A stretch of DNA of 64,000 bases from Margaritifera margaritifera (GCA_029931535.1 JAQPZY010001301.1:372001-436000); one strand, 5' to 3'; positions 1 through 60,999 are shown, counted from the stretch's first letter. A program made the numbers and translations. Notes: generated by a model from the letters alone, not told the origin.

Positions 1-507
1 AAGAATGCATCACATTTTCTCCTAATGGAACACTACTGCTAAATGTTCCTCCTCCACCCCCTACTAAGCATTTTACAAAAATTATTATATGCTAAGAAAC
101 AATTGATATAGTCATATCTATTGCACTGGCATTAGCAACTTATATTACAACCTTTTCTTTAAACATCATTCTCTCTCTCTTTGATGTGATGATATTATTT
201 TTTTCTTTTTAAACTTTATCCAACTCTGTTACACGTCCAGCTACTTGCACTGCTTTACTTTCAGCACTTTCCATCTGCTTATCCATTATAGATTTTTGTT
301 GTGGTCTCTTTCTTTGCTGATGTCTTTTTAAGAGGGGTATTTGATACATTTTGAAAGTTTTGTTATAACTTTGTTGGTTCCTTAAACCTGTCAGTAAATT
401 TAAGACCGATCTAAAGACAAAATGATCTGCAGCTGCACGTGCAACCCGCTGGACATATGCAGATATATGCGCATGACGTAACATATGTACGTGACAGTGA
501 CCTAACA
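1..507. other. Flank of the mariner remnant
   Basis: AT-rich sequence. On the minus strand 209-508 is an open run of 99 codons with a Lys/Arg/Gln-rich stretch (KRHQQRKRPQQK), but its first third crosses into the mariner flank and I see no family match. Otherwise nothing. Confidence 0.3.
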
Positions 508-1525
508 ATGGCAGAGAAGGAGAAGAATTCTACTACTGAGCAAAAAGCATACTGTAAACTCAGGGCTTTCTTAGGGTATTATCCGACTGATATTAAGACC
601 GACTTGGCTACCGATTTAATTCTCAGTCATATACTACACTTTTGAGGTGGTTTCATCGTTTTAAAAATGGTCGTGAATCCATGAAAGATGACCCATTTTC
701 GGAAAGACAGTTGTCTGCGATTGGTTGGCGGGAAGAGACTGCTGTGAAGGGATCAGTTTGATGAAGATGCTTGATACTCATTGGAAGATATTTCTATTAA
801 CACGGGCATTAATTCGTCAGCTGTTTTTAATATTTTGAAGAATTATTTGAAACTCAGAAAGGTTTGTGCAAGATGGGTCCCGCATTTGTTGACGGCTGAT
901 TAAAACAGACTCGGTTTGAAACTACCAAACAGCTACTCGTCAAATATGAAAAAAGAGACCAGAGACTTTTGAATAAAATTGACCCAGGTGATGAAAGATG
1001 GATTTACTTTTTGAAATCCGACTTAAGACAAAATAATAAAGTTTGGATCTCAAAATACAGAGCAGAGACTGTCAGGAGAGTTTAATACGTATTATTTTCG
1101 TTGCAAAAGGCCCGCTTGCCCAGGTACCTGTGCCTGACTCTGATAGTGTTACTGGACATTTTAATGCCAAAAGCCGTGAAACATTACCTAAACCATCCGT
1201 CCACGCATGGATACTTGAGGTGTCCATTTGCTCCATGTCGACGCACCGGTGAATAAATAAACCGTGGTTACAGACTTCCTTAAGAAGTACAGCATCCAAA
1301 CTTTGCCATATCCACCATACAGACCCGATTTAGTTCCGAGTGATTTTTGGCTAGACCCTGATATCAGAGATTCGCTGAGGGGCAGATGATTTGAAAGCCG
1401 CCATGCGATTTGAAGTGCAGTTTCCAGTGTATGAACAACATCCCAAAAAGCGAATAGAAATGGCATTTAATAACTGGATAATGAGACATCGAAGATGTGT
1501 AGAAGTGTATTGGGAGTACTTTTAG
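508..1525 (+). pseudogene. Mariner-type transposase, decayed
   Basis: Starts MAEKEKNSTTEQKAYCKLRA at the ATG at 508. The first frame stops near 643, but similarity continues in other frames: LLRWFHRFKNGRESM (the W-x-x-F-K-x-G-R-E-S helix of mariner), then CARWVPHLLT (WVPHxL), then GDERWIYF, which holds the first catalytic Asp of the DDD triad. The signature PPYRPDLVPSDFW (usually PPYSPDLAPSDF) follows at about 1310-1350, and the C-terminal MRHRRCVEVYWEYF ends at 1525. Several frameshifts and stops make it non-functional. About 340 codons is the usual length, so the copy is nearly full length but dead. I could not place terminal inverted repeats. Confidence 0.85.
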
Positions 1526-1699
1526 GGGATGCACTGACGTACTGCTCACTAACAAAAACTTCGTTGTATCTCACTGATATTCAGAACTTTTTATAACTCT
1601 TCAGATTGTTATTTTTAGGCATTGAAACATCAGAGCTCATATATTCAATTCTCGAATTCGCACCTTTCTCAGCGTTTACATAGCCATTTAATTCTCTTT

Positions 1700-2340
1700 C
1701 GTGTTGTATAGTGAATAATATGTTCTCTGCTGATGGAATCTCTTCACTTTGAATACTTCTGTAGTAATCATGTATTAAAGTGTATCCTTATCCCATCTGT
1801 TTATCAAATGGCTCATTTGTGTCCATTGTTCACATATATGCATCCTCGGGCACCTTTATTAAATGTCTATGTACAAGATCAGGTTCAGACGGATATGTTG
1901 GTTCTGTCTCCTCAATAGGTAATATTTATGTATCACCCTGTTTTGTCGAAAATAATGTAGCTAACAACTCCTTCCCAGTATGTTCTGCTAAAGTGCTGGG
2001 TGTTAGCATTGATCTGATGTTGGCTTTCTTCCAAATAAGAACTTTCATCGTCAGGGCTTTTAGAAAGAGATTGTTTTGCTTGCTATTCTAATGTTATTCA
2101 TTTGCAATTGATATTGCAATGCACTCATATAAAGTCTATTTTTATTTCCTCCTTGTATAGACCAATAACTTCTTGTGAGTCTCTAGAGTTCCTAATTGGT
2201 GTGATATCTCTAAAGTTATTCGCAAGATTTACAGTATGATCGTTTGCAGGTTAAGTGTCAACAATAAAGTCATCGTTTTCAAACAAAGGATTTTCAACTG
2301 AAAACACAAAAGCATCATAACCACCTTCTGGCCATTCTTA
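1700..2340 (-). pseudogene. Broken unrecognised frame
   Basis: The minus strand reads as protein-like pieces separated by stops. From 2340 down it gives WPEGGYDAFVFSVENP, then PIRNSRDSQEVIGLYKEE, then, after a frame break, SPDDESSYLEESQHQINA. The composition is acidic and polar. I do not recognise a family. It lies between the mariner remnant and the 2.8-6.9 kb frame cluster and may belong to the same inserted element. It could also be chance, as the region is not conserved enough to be sure. Confidence 0.3.
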
Positions 2341-2776
2341 CTTATTTAAATAGTGAAGATCTTTTCAGTGACAAAGCACAACATCAGAGCGACAGAGTAT
2401 GTTACTGTCTGGACAAAGTCCAGATGGAAAAAAGAATTAGGATTATTGACAACAAAAGTAGCAATAACTCCAGTTCTTCTGAAACGGATCAAAACAAACA
2501 CAGGAATTGACAATACCTGTTAGAAGTGGAACATAGAAACAGAAAACAAACAACAATTTAACTGAAAGAGAGTTGGAATATATGAATAAAAAAGAAACCA
2601 AGAAGACATAAACTCATTGCCAATGCTAGAGCTGCTAAAATGTCCAAATCATTGTCAGATATTGTAATATATTGATTAGTAAATTTATACCAACAGAAAA
2701 TTTAATCAGTTTACAAAATTAAATATAACATGATTATATAAAACTAAATGGTAACAGATACTTCACTGTATATTCG

Positions 2777-3184
2777 TTGTTCAAGATAGGATTGCTTCTA
2801 TCTGCATTGAGTGCAACTTGCATTACTTTTAAGCATATTAACCTCACGAGAACAACATCAGAGGGGCTAAGCGCCGACGCAGAGCGTCAGCCTCTGCAGT
2901 GCCAAGGGAATAGCTGGCTGAATGCAACGCAAAGAAGAACAGAAGACAAAGAATCTTTAAATTCTGGAAAAAGCCATAATAAATAAATATGTACTGGTTG
3001 CTTTGTTGTTGGTGCATTTATGGCTTTAGCCACATTGGTAACAACTAGTGTCATTACAAGAGTAGCTGCTTACCATGGAATAAAGCCTTATAAGGAAAAT
3101 ATATTAAACAATACTGTTCAAAGTAAATCCAATAGGCGATGTGTGCTAGCACATTCTCCTCAGTGGCACAGTGTTCCATTCTAA
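2777..3184 (+). pseudogene. Two short frames, one with a membrane segment
   Basis: The first is an ATG frame at 2777-2986 (69 codons, MFKIGLLLSALSATCITF at its start, then polar). The second open run follows in another frame and stops at about 3184: VVGAFMALATLVTTSVITR is a plausible membrane helix, followed by HGIKPYKEN. Small membrane proteins are common among genes of large viral-like transposons, but I have no family match. Not recognised. Confidence 0.3.
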
Positions 3185-3378
3185 ATGATTCAATATTTTG
3201 TTCATATAATTCCGTCTTTCATCTTAAGAAGGCAGTTTGTTTGTTTGTTATTGCTGTTCAATGTAACATCAAACATGACTTGCAATTACCCATTGTTATG
3301 ACTTAGACTTATAATGAGTTAAACTTCCACATTTCCATATAAATGTAAGATGAACAAAACAAAAATTGAATTTAAAAC

Positions 3379-3480
3379 ATGGCTGAGAAAGAAACTGAAA
3401 AGGTTACTTTTCAAAAACCAAAATATCCACATAGAGTTGAACTTGGCAGGCAACTTGGAAAACGTAAACAAACGGTTTAA
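3379..3480 (+). pseudogene. Small Lys-rich frame
   Basis: An ATG frame of 33 codons, MAEKETEKVTFQKPKYPH onwards, ending in a taa. Past that stop the same frame continues NAEAERLKKEKKN. It is highly charged and could be part of a decayed element gene. The following 3.49-4.37 kb holds no clear frame; it contains an adjacent poly-C/poly-A tract at 3853-3889. Confidence 0.25.
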
Positions 3481-3852
3481 AATGCCGAAGCTGAACGTTT
3501 AAAGAAAGAAAAAAAGAATTAAACATCTAAAGATACTGCAATTATTTGAACGGCACACAATGACGTACAAGAAATGATAATAATGCTAACAACACGATTT
3601 ATTATTTGTGCAGGAGTGTTAGGTATCTTGTTTATTTGGTGAAAAAGTAAAGTTATTTTTGTTTGTAAAGATGATGCAATGGCAAACTTTATTCAAAACA
3701 TAATGTTAGGGACCAAGAAAATCAACAATGCTAAAGAACAACAGCAACGCCCCTACGAAGGAAAATATTGAACACATTTCTATATATATTCCAATATCAG
3801 AGATTCTTGAACTTTCTTCAAGTAATAAATAACACATATTTTACAAAACAAT

Positions 3853-3889
3853 CCCCCCCCCCCCCAAAAAAAAAAAAAAAAAAAAAAAA
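3853..3889. repeat. Poly-C then poly-A
   Basis: 13 C followed by 24 A. It could be the 3' tail of a small retroposed element, but nothing recognisable precedes it. Confidence 0.9.
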
Positions 3890-4380
3890 TTCTGAGCGAA
3901 ACAAAAGGCATTATGTACTTATGTTTGCCGTGCAACACTTAAATCTGCTCTCACAGTAGCCACATATTGCTTTTGAAGAAGTTGTTTAATATATGAATGG
4001 ACCCAACCCACCATCAGGCGTTGCTACTGGAGAAGCTGAAAAATTAATTATTGCATTTTCAATTAGAAGTTCACAAGTTACTAGCTGATAGCACGTGGAA
4101 TTTTCCCGAACAAAATTGCTAACAATATAGAGGCAAAAGAAACAATCACATTTAATATTACTAAATGATTTAACCTTTTTAGGCTAATAAATAACAGCGT
4201 TTGCCTGCACAAAAATGACGACTGGAACGAAGCACATTATGAACACAATGTAGCATGCAATATTAAGCTAATCATTCTCTATGACACTAGTAGATAACAT
4301 TGTTGCCCAGTAAATGTTTTTACCTTCCGTGTTACACACGGCGACACACTCTTTTCTGCGCTCTTTAGATGCAAATTAAA

Positions 4381-4650
4381 TGAATACTGTGGAGCCTCTG
4401 TACAACATAGCTGACAATGGTATTAATATTAGGCTGCAAAATGTTAATGAGAAAATACTCATTGTGGTCAGAGAGTTTGATCCCTATATTGAGGTATTAA
4501 AAGAAATACAAAGCAGCTTACAATGTTTTCGATTGGCTGGAAGCTGACAAAGCTAAATTTAAGAAGCTTTGGTCATAACAGCGGCTAGATTTTGCAGGAC
4601 TGGCTCTCGGTGGAGTTGTTACTTCGGCTTTAATCGGATTTAGCGCAAAC

Positions 4651-4700
<50 letters not shown>

Positions 4701-4914
4701 CAAAAGTTTTAAAAGAGAAGTTGATCAACAAGAAGTTCTAAAACATGATGCAAAATGTCACGTCTGCCATTGTCAAATTGATAAGGGCATGATAAGCACA
4801 GCGATAAGTGTCAATAAAATCAACAATGAGAAGTCTATTATAGTCATCAACGAGTACAAGAGGATCAAGGATATACAAAATGCACCCCAAAAGAGAATAT
4901 ACATTACAGAATAA
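4381..4914 (+). pseudogene. Decayed frame split by a (TA)n tract
   Basis: From the ATG at 4381: MNTVEPLYNIADNGINIRL and on to about 4520, then a frame change to YNVFDWLEADKAKFKKLW, a stop, and DFAGLALGGVVTSALIGF, a likely membrane helix. A (TA)n tract at 4654-4695 follows, then another open stretch of about 70 codons (REVDQQEVLKHDAKCHVC, later EYKRIKDIQNAPQKR) to a stop near 4914. One original protein of roughly 170 residues with a central membrane segment and a CxxC may be represented. Family not recognised; probably from a mobile element. Confidence 0.4.
4654..4695. repeat. (TA)n
   Basis: Interrupts a decayed coding frame (see 4381-4914). Confidence 0.97.
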
Positions 4915-5129
4915 CATATTAAGTGTTTCTGATTCAAAAATCAGAGAATTATACAGGTATCTACTGAGTCTGACTTAGTTTGTGCGTTTTGAAACCAATA
5001 AATTTATACATTTATGGCTGCATAAGGAGTAATGATTTGAAAAGCAATAGCTAACTGAAGCAACCCTCTTTTCGGATTTTTTTTATCTAAATGGACAAAA
5101 AAGAATAGAAAAAAATAACATGATTAAAT

Positions 5130-5375
5130 CATGGCAGAAGTGAAGATGTCGACGTACGGTAAATTCATAGCTACTCTCAAGTAGGAGATGATGCTACTAG
5201 GAATTAAATATCTCAGTCCAAGATATAATGGTATCACATACACCCAGAACAACATTAAACCCGAACAAACTTTACAAGTTTGTATGCCAAAGCTAAGTCC
5301 ATGTATCATAATTGTATCAGGTATTTTCTTTGTGTAGTTTGACATGAGTGGACATCGAAAGTCTAATAACTCCAT
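5130..5375 (+). pseudogene. Broken unrecognised frame
   Basis: The plus strand gives MAEVKMSTYGKFIATLK, a stop, then EMMLLGIKYLSPRYNGITYT and QVCMPKLSPCIIIVSGIFFV, another stop, and DMSGHRKSNNS. The antisense open run of 83 codons (5124-5375) is probably its shadow. No family recognised. From 5376 to 6284 I see only short broken pieces. Confidence 0.3.
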
Positions 5376-6284
5376 GGTAAATAATTTAGGTAGAATGCTT
5401 ATGAAATAAATTACTATATCCTAGGGAAGTGACGGTCTTTTCAAGCTGAATGACTGCAACATTTTGCTGACATACAAAGATTCGTTTCTTACCCGATTCA
5501 TTTAGAACAAACGGGACTGAACCAGGCACAATGACTGACACATTGAAAAAGCTATGACCAGGAACGGTTGATACAGAAAACACTAGCAACAAGCTTTCAG
5601 TTCTCATTTTATGGTAAAATGTTCAGAATACCACTTGACTTCAAGATACAAGCAAATCATTGTCCGTTGTATCCTTGTTTACTTCCTAGTGATTTAAAAT
5701 TTAATACTTGCAAAAAAAAGAGTCTGATGTGATAGTAGGTAAATGCTAAGAAGAGAAACTGGAAAACGGTTGTTTCCGTACTATACAATTACTTCAGAAT
5801 CAAATGTAGAATCAGTTTATGACATTGCATTCCTTTCCAACTACGTTATGAGGGAGAAATGAGCTTAAAGGATATTAGATAGTGTATAAACAAAGAGAAG
5901 AAAGTAACGCAGAAAAGGGTGACAGCTAAGCAATAGCACATATCTCAGTGACTATAGAAGGTCTATCAAAAATATGGCTTATTTTCGGGGTTTCCAATTG
6001 ATGCAACAATTTGCCCAAACCACGAAGTATTTTTCTATGAGAAACGTAATTTTTAGAATATTACAGTGACAATCATTGTATCTAGTTTGATATAAAGAAA
6101 TGTACTGCATTAGATTGCATTGTCGTGGGCGTAAATTAGTTTACGCTGAACAAGGAAGGCACACGCGGATGCTCGTAAAATACATATTTTTGTCGTGTCT
6201 GATGCTCAAGTAAACATTTAAAACATCCAGCTAAAATTGATTACATTTAGGTATCGTTAAATGTAACTAAAATAATCTCATACG

Positions 6285-6482
6285 ATGATAATTCGCGGAG
6301 TTACTGTTTGTGGAAAAATTGTGTTTTCTCTAACGTTGATTGAGACTGGATACGTATACTTTCTCTATTACATGTGTATTATCTGCCCACCTTTTTTGGT
6401 CAACAAAACTTACGACAGAAAATGTTTACTCAAAGATGAAAAGGTGAGAGTGATAGATCATGAGCATAAACTAGATACATAG
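6285..6482 (+). CDS. Hypothetical small frame
   Basis: ATG at 6285, 65 codons. The first 45 residues are hydrophobic (TGYVYFLYYMCIICPPF), the rest charged (DEKVRVIDHEHKLD). It may be a small membrane protein of an inserted element, or chance. It has no match that I know. Confidence 0.25.
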   Translation: MIIRGVTVCGKIVFSLTLIETGYVYFLYYMCIICPPFLVNKTYDRKCLLKDEKVRVIDHEHKLDT

Positions 6483-6627
6483 TTGGAGTTAATGAGCGAT
6501 GTGTATCAAGGTATAAATACTGTGTTTATGATTGATGATTGTTGTAATCATGACGACGTAAAAACGAAAATTAATAAACCTAACTAGACCAGCTTTAAGT
6601 TGAAGACATTTTTAAATATCTGTTTGG

Positions 6628-6909
6628 GTGACGGTACAAAAGTGCAATTCCGTAATCAAAGATTTTAGAGAGAATACACGTTTTCTGGTTGTCTTCTCCA
6701 GCACTGACAAAAAGCAAGCAGTGGGCTGTTTTGAAGACAACCCTGTTATTGGGAACGAAATGAAGATGGAAATCGTAGACACTCTCAAAAAGAACAAAAT
6801 AAGCAAACTTTTAATGAGACTTGAATATCGACCTAGAAAAAATGCAACATCTTTCGCCGCATTAAATAGTAAAATTGGTAATAATGCCCCTTTTACCGTC
6901 TTTAGATAG
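6628..6909 (+). CDS. Hypothetical frame, 93 codons
   Basis: ATG at 6628. It reads MTVQKCNSVIKDFRENTRFL, then VVFSSTDKKQAVGCFEDN, then EMKMEIVDTLKKNKISKLL and a basic tail. The composition is protein-like and it lacks low-complexity sequence, so it is one of the better candidates among the unexplained frames. It ends 200 bp before exon 1 but on different phase logic, so I do not join it to the CUB gene. It is possibly the last gene of the element at 2.8-6.9 kb. Family unknown. Confidence 0.35.
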   Translation: MTVQKCNSVIKDFRENTRFLVVFSSTDKKQAVGCFEDNPVIGNEMKMEIVDTLKKNKISKLLMRLEYRPRKNATSFAALNSKIGNNAPFTVFR

Positions 6910-7112
6910 ATCCAGTAAAACTACTCGAAAATACACTCTAATTTCATAATTCAAATTCATTCATTAGACTGAGTCCATATACATTATTCTATTGAAAGAT
7001 CAAGGACACTTTGACATAGTTCTTCATTTTTCTGGTGGATGTCCTCCAGTTTAAATAGTAGCAACTCCACCCCTCCCCCTTACCTGACCTTGTTTAATTT
7101 GTACCATTGTAG

Positions 7113-56399
<49,287 letters not shown>

Positions 56400-56708
56400 G
56401 TATGTATTGTCTTTTGGACATTTCCTTTTTGCATAAAATTCAATACGTTCATAACGGAAAAAGCCTTCTTTATAAAATATTAAAAACTTTTTTTTCTGTT
56501 TTATTTTTTTTTATTAACTATTAGATATATTTCTCCTTGCAAGTTTACGGCTGTTGCTTAGATTTGTATATATTTATGTATGTACATAAGCAAATTTCCA
56601 AAGACTTTACATAGATTTTTCAACAAGAATATTCAATATGCGTAATTAATATGCGGTGAAATATTTTATGTTATAAGTGGATAGTGTCTATGATAAAAGA
56701 AGTGCTTC

Positions 56709-57017
56709 AATAATAATAATAATAATAATAATAATAAGGTGATTTTGGTGGTGGTTGTAGTAGTACTGGTAATGGTGTTGGTGGTGATAGTTGTCGTAAT
56801 GGCAATGGTGGTATTAGTAGTAGTGGTAATTGTGTACGTGTTGCTAGTAGTGGGGTGGTGCTCATGGTTGTGGTAATGGTTCAGGTGGTGATGCAATTAG
56901 TAACAATAGTTATGGTGTTATTTGTGGTGCTATTAATATCAATGGTAATGTTGGTGATTGTGCTAAGTGTAGTAAAGGAAATGGGGGTGGTAGTGGTGCT
57001 AATAGATGTAGTGGTAA
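56709..57017. repeat. (AAT)n and degenerate GGT/GTA triplets
   Basis: (AAT)n at 56709-56737, then about 280 bp of G-rich triplets (ggtggt, gtagta, ggtaat). It gives false Val-rich and Thr-rich open frames. Confidence 0.85.
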
Positions 57018-57147
57018 GTAGAGCCAGAACAGAATCGAATTCCTTGAATAAAATAAGTTTATGTAGATAGCTTTTATTGAGATATTTATTGAAACAGGTA
57101 AAGAAGCTGTTTAAGATATACAAATACAATATACCGACAGGCAGACC

Positions 57148-57278
57148 GATACATACATACATACATACATACATACATACATACATACATACATACATAC
57201 ATACATACATACATGCATGCATGCATGCATGCATGCATACATACATACATACATACATACATACATACATACATACTA
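57148..57278. repeat. (CATA)n with a CATG core
   Basis: Copy 2 counterpart of 29640-29930. It has a central run of CATG units (57212-57238) in place of CGTA, so the variant block changed after the duplication. Confidence 0.95.
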
Positions 57279-57549
57279 GTATGTCCTCTCAAAATCTTTC
57301 AGATATTGGTATTAGCTGTTATTTACGCACTTATGCATAATATTAATAACATCCATCGAATTTTTTGCTTAGGAAGCTGTGATTTTTAAACAGCCCAAAT
57401 TTGAGTCTTCTCTAATCCTCTGTATGTTATGTTTCTTCTGAGGAAATGCAAGGCTTTATATTTCAAATGCATATAACATTAATATACCATTACATCATAG
57501 TGACCCCTGTCTTCAAATATGTTTTTTATTTGGCAAACTAAGCATGACC

Positions 57550-57630
57550 ATACATACATACATACATACATACATACATACATACATACATACATACATA
57601 CATACATACATACATACATACATACATACA
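57550..57630. repeat. (CATA)n
   Basis: Copy 2 counterpart of 30206-30552, about four times shorter. Confidence 0.95.
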
Positions 57631-58899
57631 GTAACGAAAGGCACCATTAGGTTGACCAAAGTGACCCGGCAGGTTTTGGTCAAGGTGTTTATGAGGACAT
57701 CATCATAGTGGAACTTACAAGTGCACAGAGATAAAGTGCAGTGTATTATGCAATCACGATATGATGACAGAGCATGGGTTACTCATAGGCTGAAGACTTG
57801 TAGATTTCAGCATCCCATACCTGTTTGATATAGCATTTTTGTTCAAGTCTATCAGCTTACCCACAAATTACAAATTTCGCAATATCCGTATTTTGCTTAC
57901 ATTTATCTAGACTCTGAGATTATATCAGCATCATTTCTGCCAAACACTCTTTATTTACCGCAAATAGTATTCCATAATATCTGTGTGCATGGTAAATATT
58001 GCATGGCTGATATGGATAAATATCTAGTCAATATCGAGCATGTGAAATTCACATAGGATATTTACCAATTGGTCCAATGTGCGGTGGTATAGCAACCACT
58101 ATTAATAGTATATAAAGTCCAGGTCCTCGGCTAATCACCTATTTATTTACCCTAAAGCCTAGGCTCCTGGGGTGGCACCTAATTGTTGACCCATTTTTCC
58201 TGTTCTGGTCATATTTTGAAACATTTGAAGACTTTTCGACAGAAATTCTACTTTTTCCCTTAAAATCTTAACTTTTTAGCCTATTTCTCATAAATATTAT
58301 TATTTCTTCACAAGTGTTTTGACTGAAAGGAACATTAAAGCATTTTCTCCCAAATTTATAACGTTTAGTGTTTGAATCTTTTTTTTTAGATAAAAAAAAT
58401 CCACCCACCCTATGTTCCAATCTTCATGATTTCGCATGTTTAATTTTACCACATAAATTTCAGATATCCTTATCTGAATCTAATGTATTTAATTATTTAA
58501 AACAAAAACGAAGGATAAAAAGACCAGTTAGGGGTATATAAAATGTTTACTATTTTTCCTAACTTCATGTATAAAGACCTAAAACAATAAATAATTAAAA
58601 GACTAGACACAAAGGATGAAAGCCGGCAAATCGTGTTGCGAGGCAAATCTCCCCCACTCCCAACCCCCTTGGGCGAGCGCAGCGAAGCAGGAACATGGGT
58701 TTGTGTATCCCCCAATTTTTATACTCAGATTCTGTAAATCCAAACGACTGTGTGATATTTTAATTCCATTCTGCCACCTTCTGCTATTTTATACCTTTTT
58801 AATGGATCAAAATCAACTTGGAAAATAATTAGCTTTCTCTGAAAAAAAGAAGAGAAGACGATAAAACTCGATTTAAATAAAGACGTTATAAGCAAAGTC

Positions 58900-59190
58900 T
58901 GTACAGAGGAATTAAAATTAGCATAGTAACTAGAACATACAAGGAAATAAGTGGTAAACATTTAACTAATAAGGATAAAAAAGTATGTAAAAATTGTTTA
59001 AATATTAGATCAGCTAAATTATCATCGTTAGATGTAATACTACTAGGGTTGACATCATTGTTTAGTACAATTCTTCCAAATGATAACTTAAAGAAGGAGT
59101 TGAAAGAACACTACCTAACAACAAACGGAATTACATGCTTTTCTAGGGTTTCATCTTTTAGGGTTGGATTACCAATTTCAGCATAACGTG
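58900..59190 (+). pseudogene. Broken element-like frame
   Basis: A continuous plus-strand reading from about 58916: RTYKEISGKHLTNKDKKV, then KNCLNIRSAKLSSLDVILLG, then LKKELKEHYLTTNG and a hydrophobic tail, ending at a stop near 59187. No start codon in a good position. It has about 90 open codons and a protein-like composition. Not recognised; it lies 3.6 kb from the Polinton polymerase on the opposite strand, so it may be part of the same element. Confidence 0.35.
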
Positions 59191-59639
59191 CTAACTTGAT
59201 CAATCAATATTACTTTCAAAAAGGAAAAGGAAAACCAGGTCGTAATTTATAGTAACGGCGTTACGATATGCTTTGAAGAGTGTTTAAAGCAGGAATCTAG
59301 AACATTAGAACTCTTAATTTCAGATATATTCTAAGTTGATAAAAAGTTTACTTGAAACAGGACGTCGAGAGTCTTAAACAAGACTTGAGTAACTTGAAAC
59401 AAAATTAATAACCGTTTAGTAATAATGTAATTTAGTTCCAAATTAAAAGGAAGGTGGATCAAATAAAACTGAAGAATCCATGGAGTCTAAGGTTCCTAAG
59501 TCATCAGAGTAGGAAAGTTCACAAAAGATTAACGATCCTTGAAGAGTTGAACTTGAAACACAACCTGGTAAACTTTTACAATAATTTCTATAAGCCAAAT
59601 GAGAAAAGTTAAAAAGGAATAAGACTTAACGAGAGATAG

Positions 59640-60170
59640 AAATGACAGCAAATAGTCATGCAATTATGACTTACATGGTACTGCCTTGGTAGGCTACAAA
59701 ATTTATTATTTGATAGAAAGTGTAGTTATTTCTATAGGAATATGTGCTATTTATATATTTTTCTAAAAACAACACCTAAAAAGGACAACAAAAAGCGTAT
59801 TAACCCTACACTGGAACCAGAACGCAAAGTGTCATGCAAGCATGAATCAAATAAAGGGAATCATTTTTCAGAAATGTTGTAAATTAAATATACAGTTAAT
59901 AGATTAAGCAGCTAGTCAATAGACTAGCTAGAAGAAAAAATCACTAAAATGCAGATTAATAAACCGCAAGCGAAACGACAACATAATTAACACTATGTAC
60001 CACGCAGTATTCATTTCAACACTTATAATTAATTGTAGTAAGATTTCTTCTTTGAAGATATATACTTTTAATATTATTTCGCCAACTAACATGGGTATAG
60101 AGGAAGTGATACACCTAGTTATTTCTTTCTTTGAATCAATTTACGATTGACTAACTATTCACATAAGGGA
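59640..60170 (+). pseudogene. Short frames with a membrane segment
   Basis: At about 59690-59765 a stretch reads GYKIYYLIESVVISIGICAI, a likely membrane helix, then a stop and basic residues. At 59996-60149 another ATG run reads MYHAVFISTLIINCSKISSL and ends IEEVIHLVISFFESIYD. Neither is recognised. They are likely decayed element genes. Confidence 0.25.
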
Positions 60171-60358
60171 TTCTACCAGACTAAATAATTCAATAGTCAG
60201 TTAATACTTTTACATCTTAGAGAAATTACATAACAACCATGGAATTAATTTTAGGCTGCTGAAAATAAATGAATGATTTAGGCAAAGAGATAAAACATTA
60301 GAGAGGCCCAAGGAAAAATATAAAACAGCTTATAGTTTTTAACAGGGTGGAAGTTGGT

Positions 60359-60499
60359 ATGGCAAGCGTTTATGGTGGAATGTGTGTTGCGGCTGTTAGT
60401 TTAGAAAAAGCAGGCCTAGAGGGACATATTCATTTAACTTTTGCAGCGTTTGGTACAACCTTACTTAGGTTTGTTGAAAGGTCTTTAATAGCAAGCTAG
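60359..60499 (+). CDS. Hypothetical 46-codon frame
   Basis: ATG at 60359 and stop tag at 60497. It starts MASVYGGMCVAAVSLEKAG, continues with THLTFAAFG-like hydrophobic residues and ends ERSLIAS. It is small, with an Ala/Gly-rich hydrophobic core, and could insert in a membrane. It is intact, in a neighbourhood of broken frames. No family known to me. Confidence 0.3.
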   Translation: MASVYGGMCVAAVSLEKAGLEGHIHLTFAAFGTTLLRFVERSLIAS

Positions 60500-60546
60500 T
60501 ATACAATAAATATATGCTATGAATAGGTTGAATTGATTCAACTAGA

Positions 60547-60795
60547 ATGAGTGTGAAAGAAATTCAATGCTGTGAAAAAGAGACAGAGAAACTGATCTTG
60601 AACAAATATTTCAATTCAGCAACAGAAATAATGATTACTGTTAAAGGATCATCAAACATGTTTAATTCACAGGGACATAAATTAGATCAGCAATTTACAG
60701 AAGTTACGAAATATTTGTTTCATGAACAACAAAAAGACGTTCAAATTAGTGATATTAGTGTAATAATTTTCATACCGATCCGCCATTATTTATAG
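60547..60795 (+). CDS. Hypothetical frame, 82 codons
   Basis: ATG at 60547. It reads MSVKEIQCCEKETEKLILNK, then ATEIMITVKGSSNMF, then VTKYLFHEQQKDVQISDIS. The following DNA (60790-60910) continues in protein-like fashion: FDLRSTHDNKKFLEQKIDY and then RTDKRKRTHRC. That part matches 38120-38240 in intron 9, which suggests that both loci carry pieces of the same element family. Product unknown. Confidence 0.35.
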   Translation: MSVKEIQCCEKETEKLILNKYFNSATEIMITVKGSSNMFNSQGHKLDQQFTEVTKYLFHEQQKDVQISDISVIIFIPIRHYL

Positions 60796-60999
60796 TTTGA
60801 CTTAAGAAGCACACATGATAATAAAAAGTTTTTGGAACAGAAAATAGATTATCTAATTTCAAGAAGAAATACACGTACAGATAAACGGAAAAGAACACAC
60901 AGATGCACACAAAATGTATATTTATTTTGTTTCTGGTGCACAGGTAAATATTCAGAACAGCTAATTAAAATATATTCTCTTCTAGAGATAGTGACGGCG

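Larger units (their letters stand above)
56400..58590 (+). other. Start of intron 12
   Basis: Counterpart of intron 6 up to about 57985: (AAT)n, triplet DNA, (CATA)n, unique sequence, (CATA)n, then similarity to 30580-30870. From 57985 the match stops, probably at an insertion break. From 58140 to 58590 is AT-rich DNA with short T- and A-runs and no recognised content. Confidence 0.6.

Noticed and set aside
56666..57070. Thr-rich and Val-rich frames
   Set aside because: Products of degenerate triplet repeats.
57077..57340. 87-codon frame and minus-strand partners
   Set aside because: Same (CATA)n/(CATG)n artefact in the copy 2 intron.
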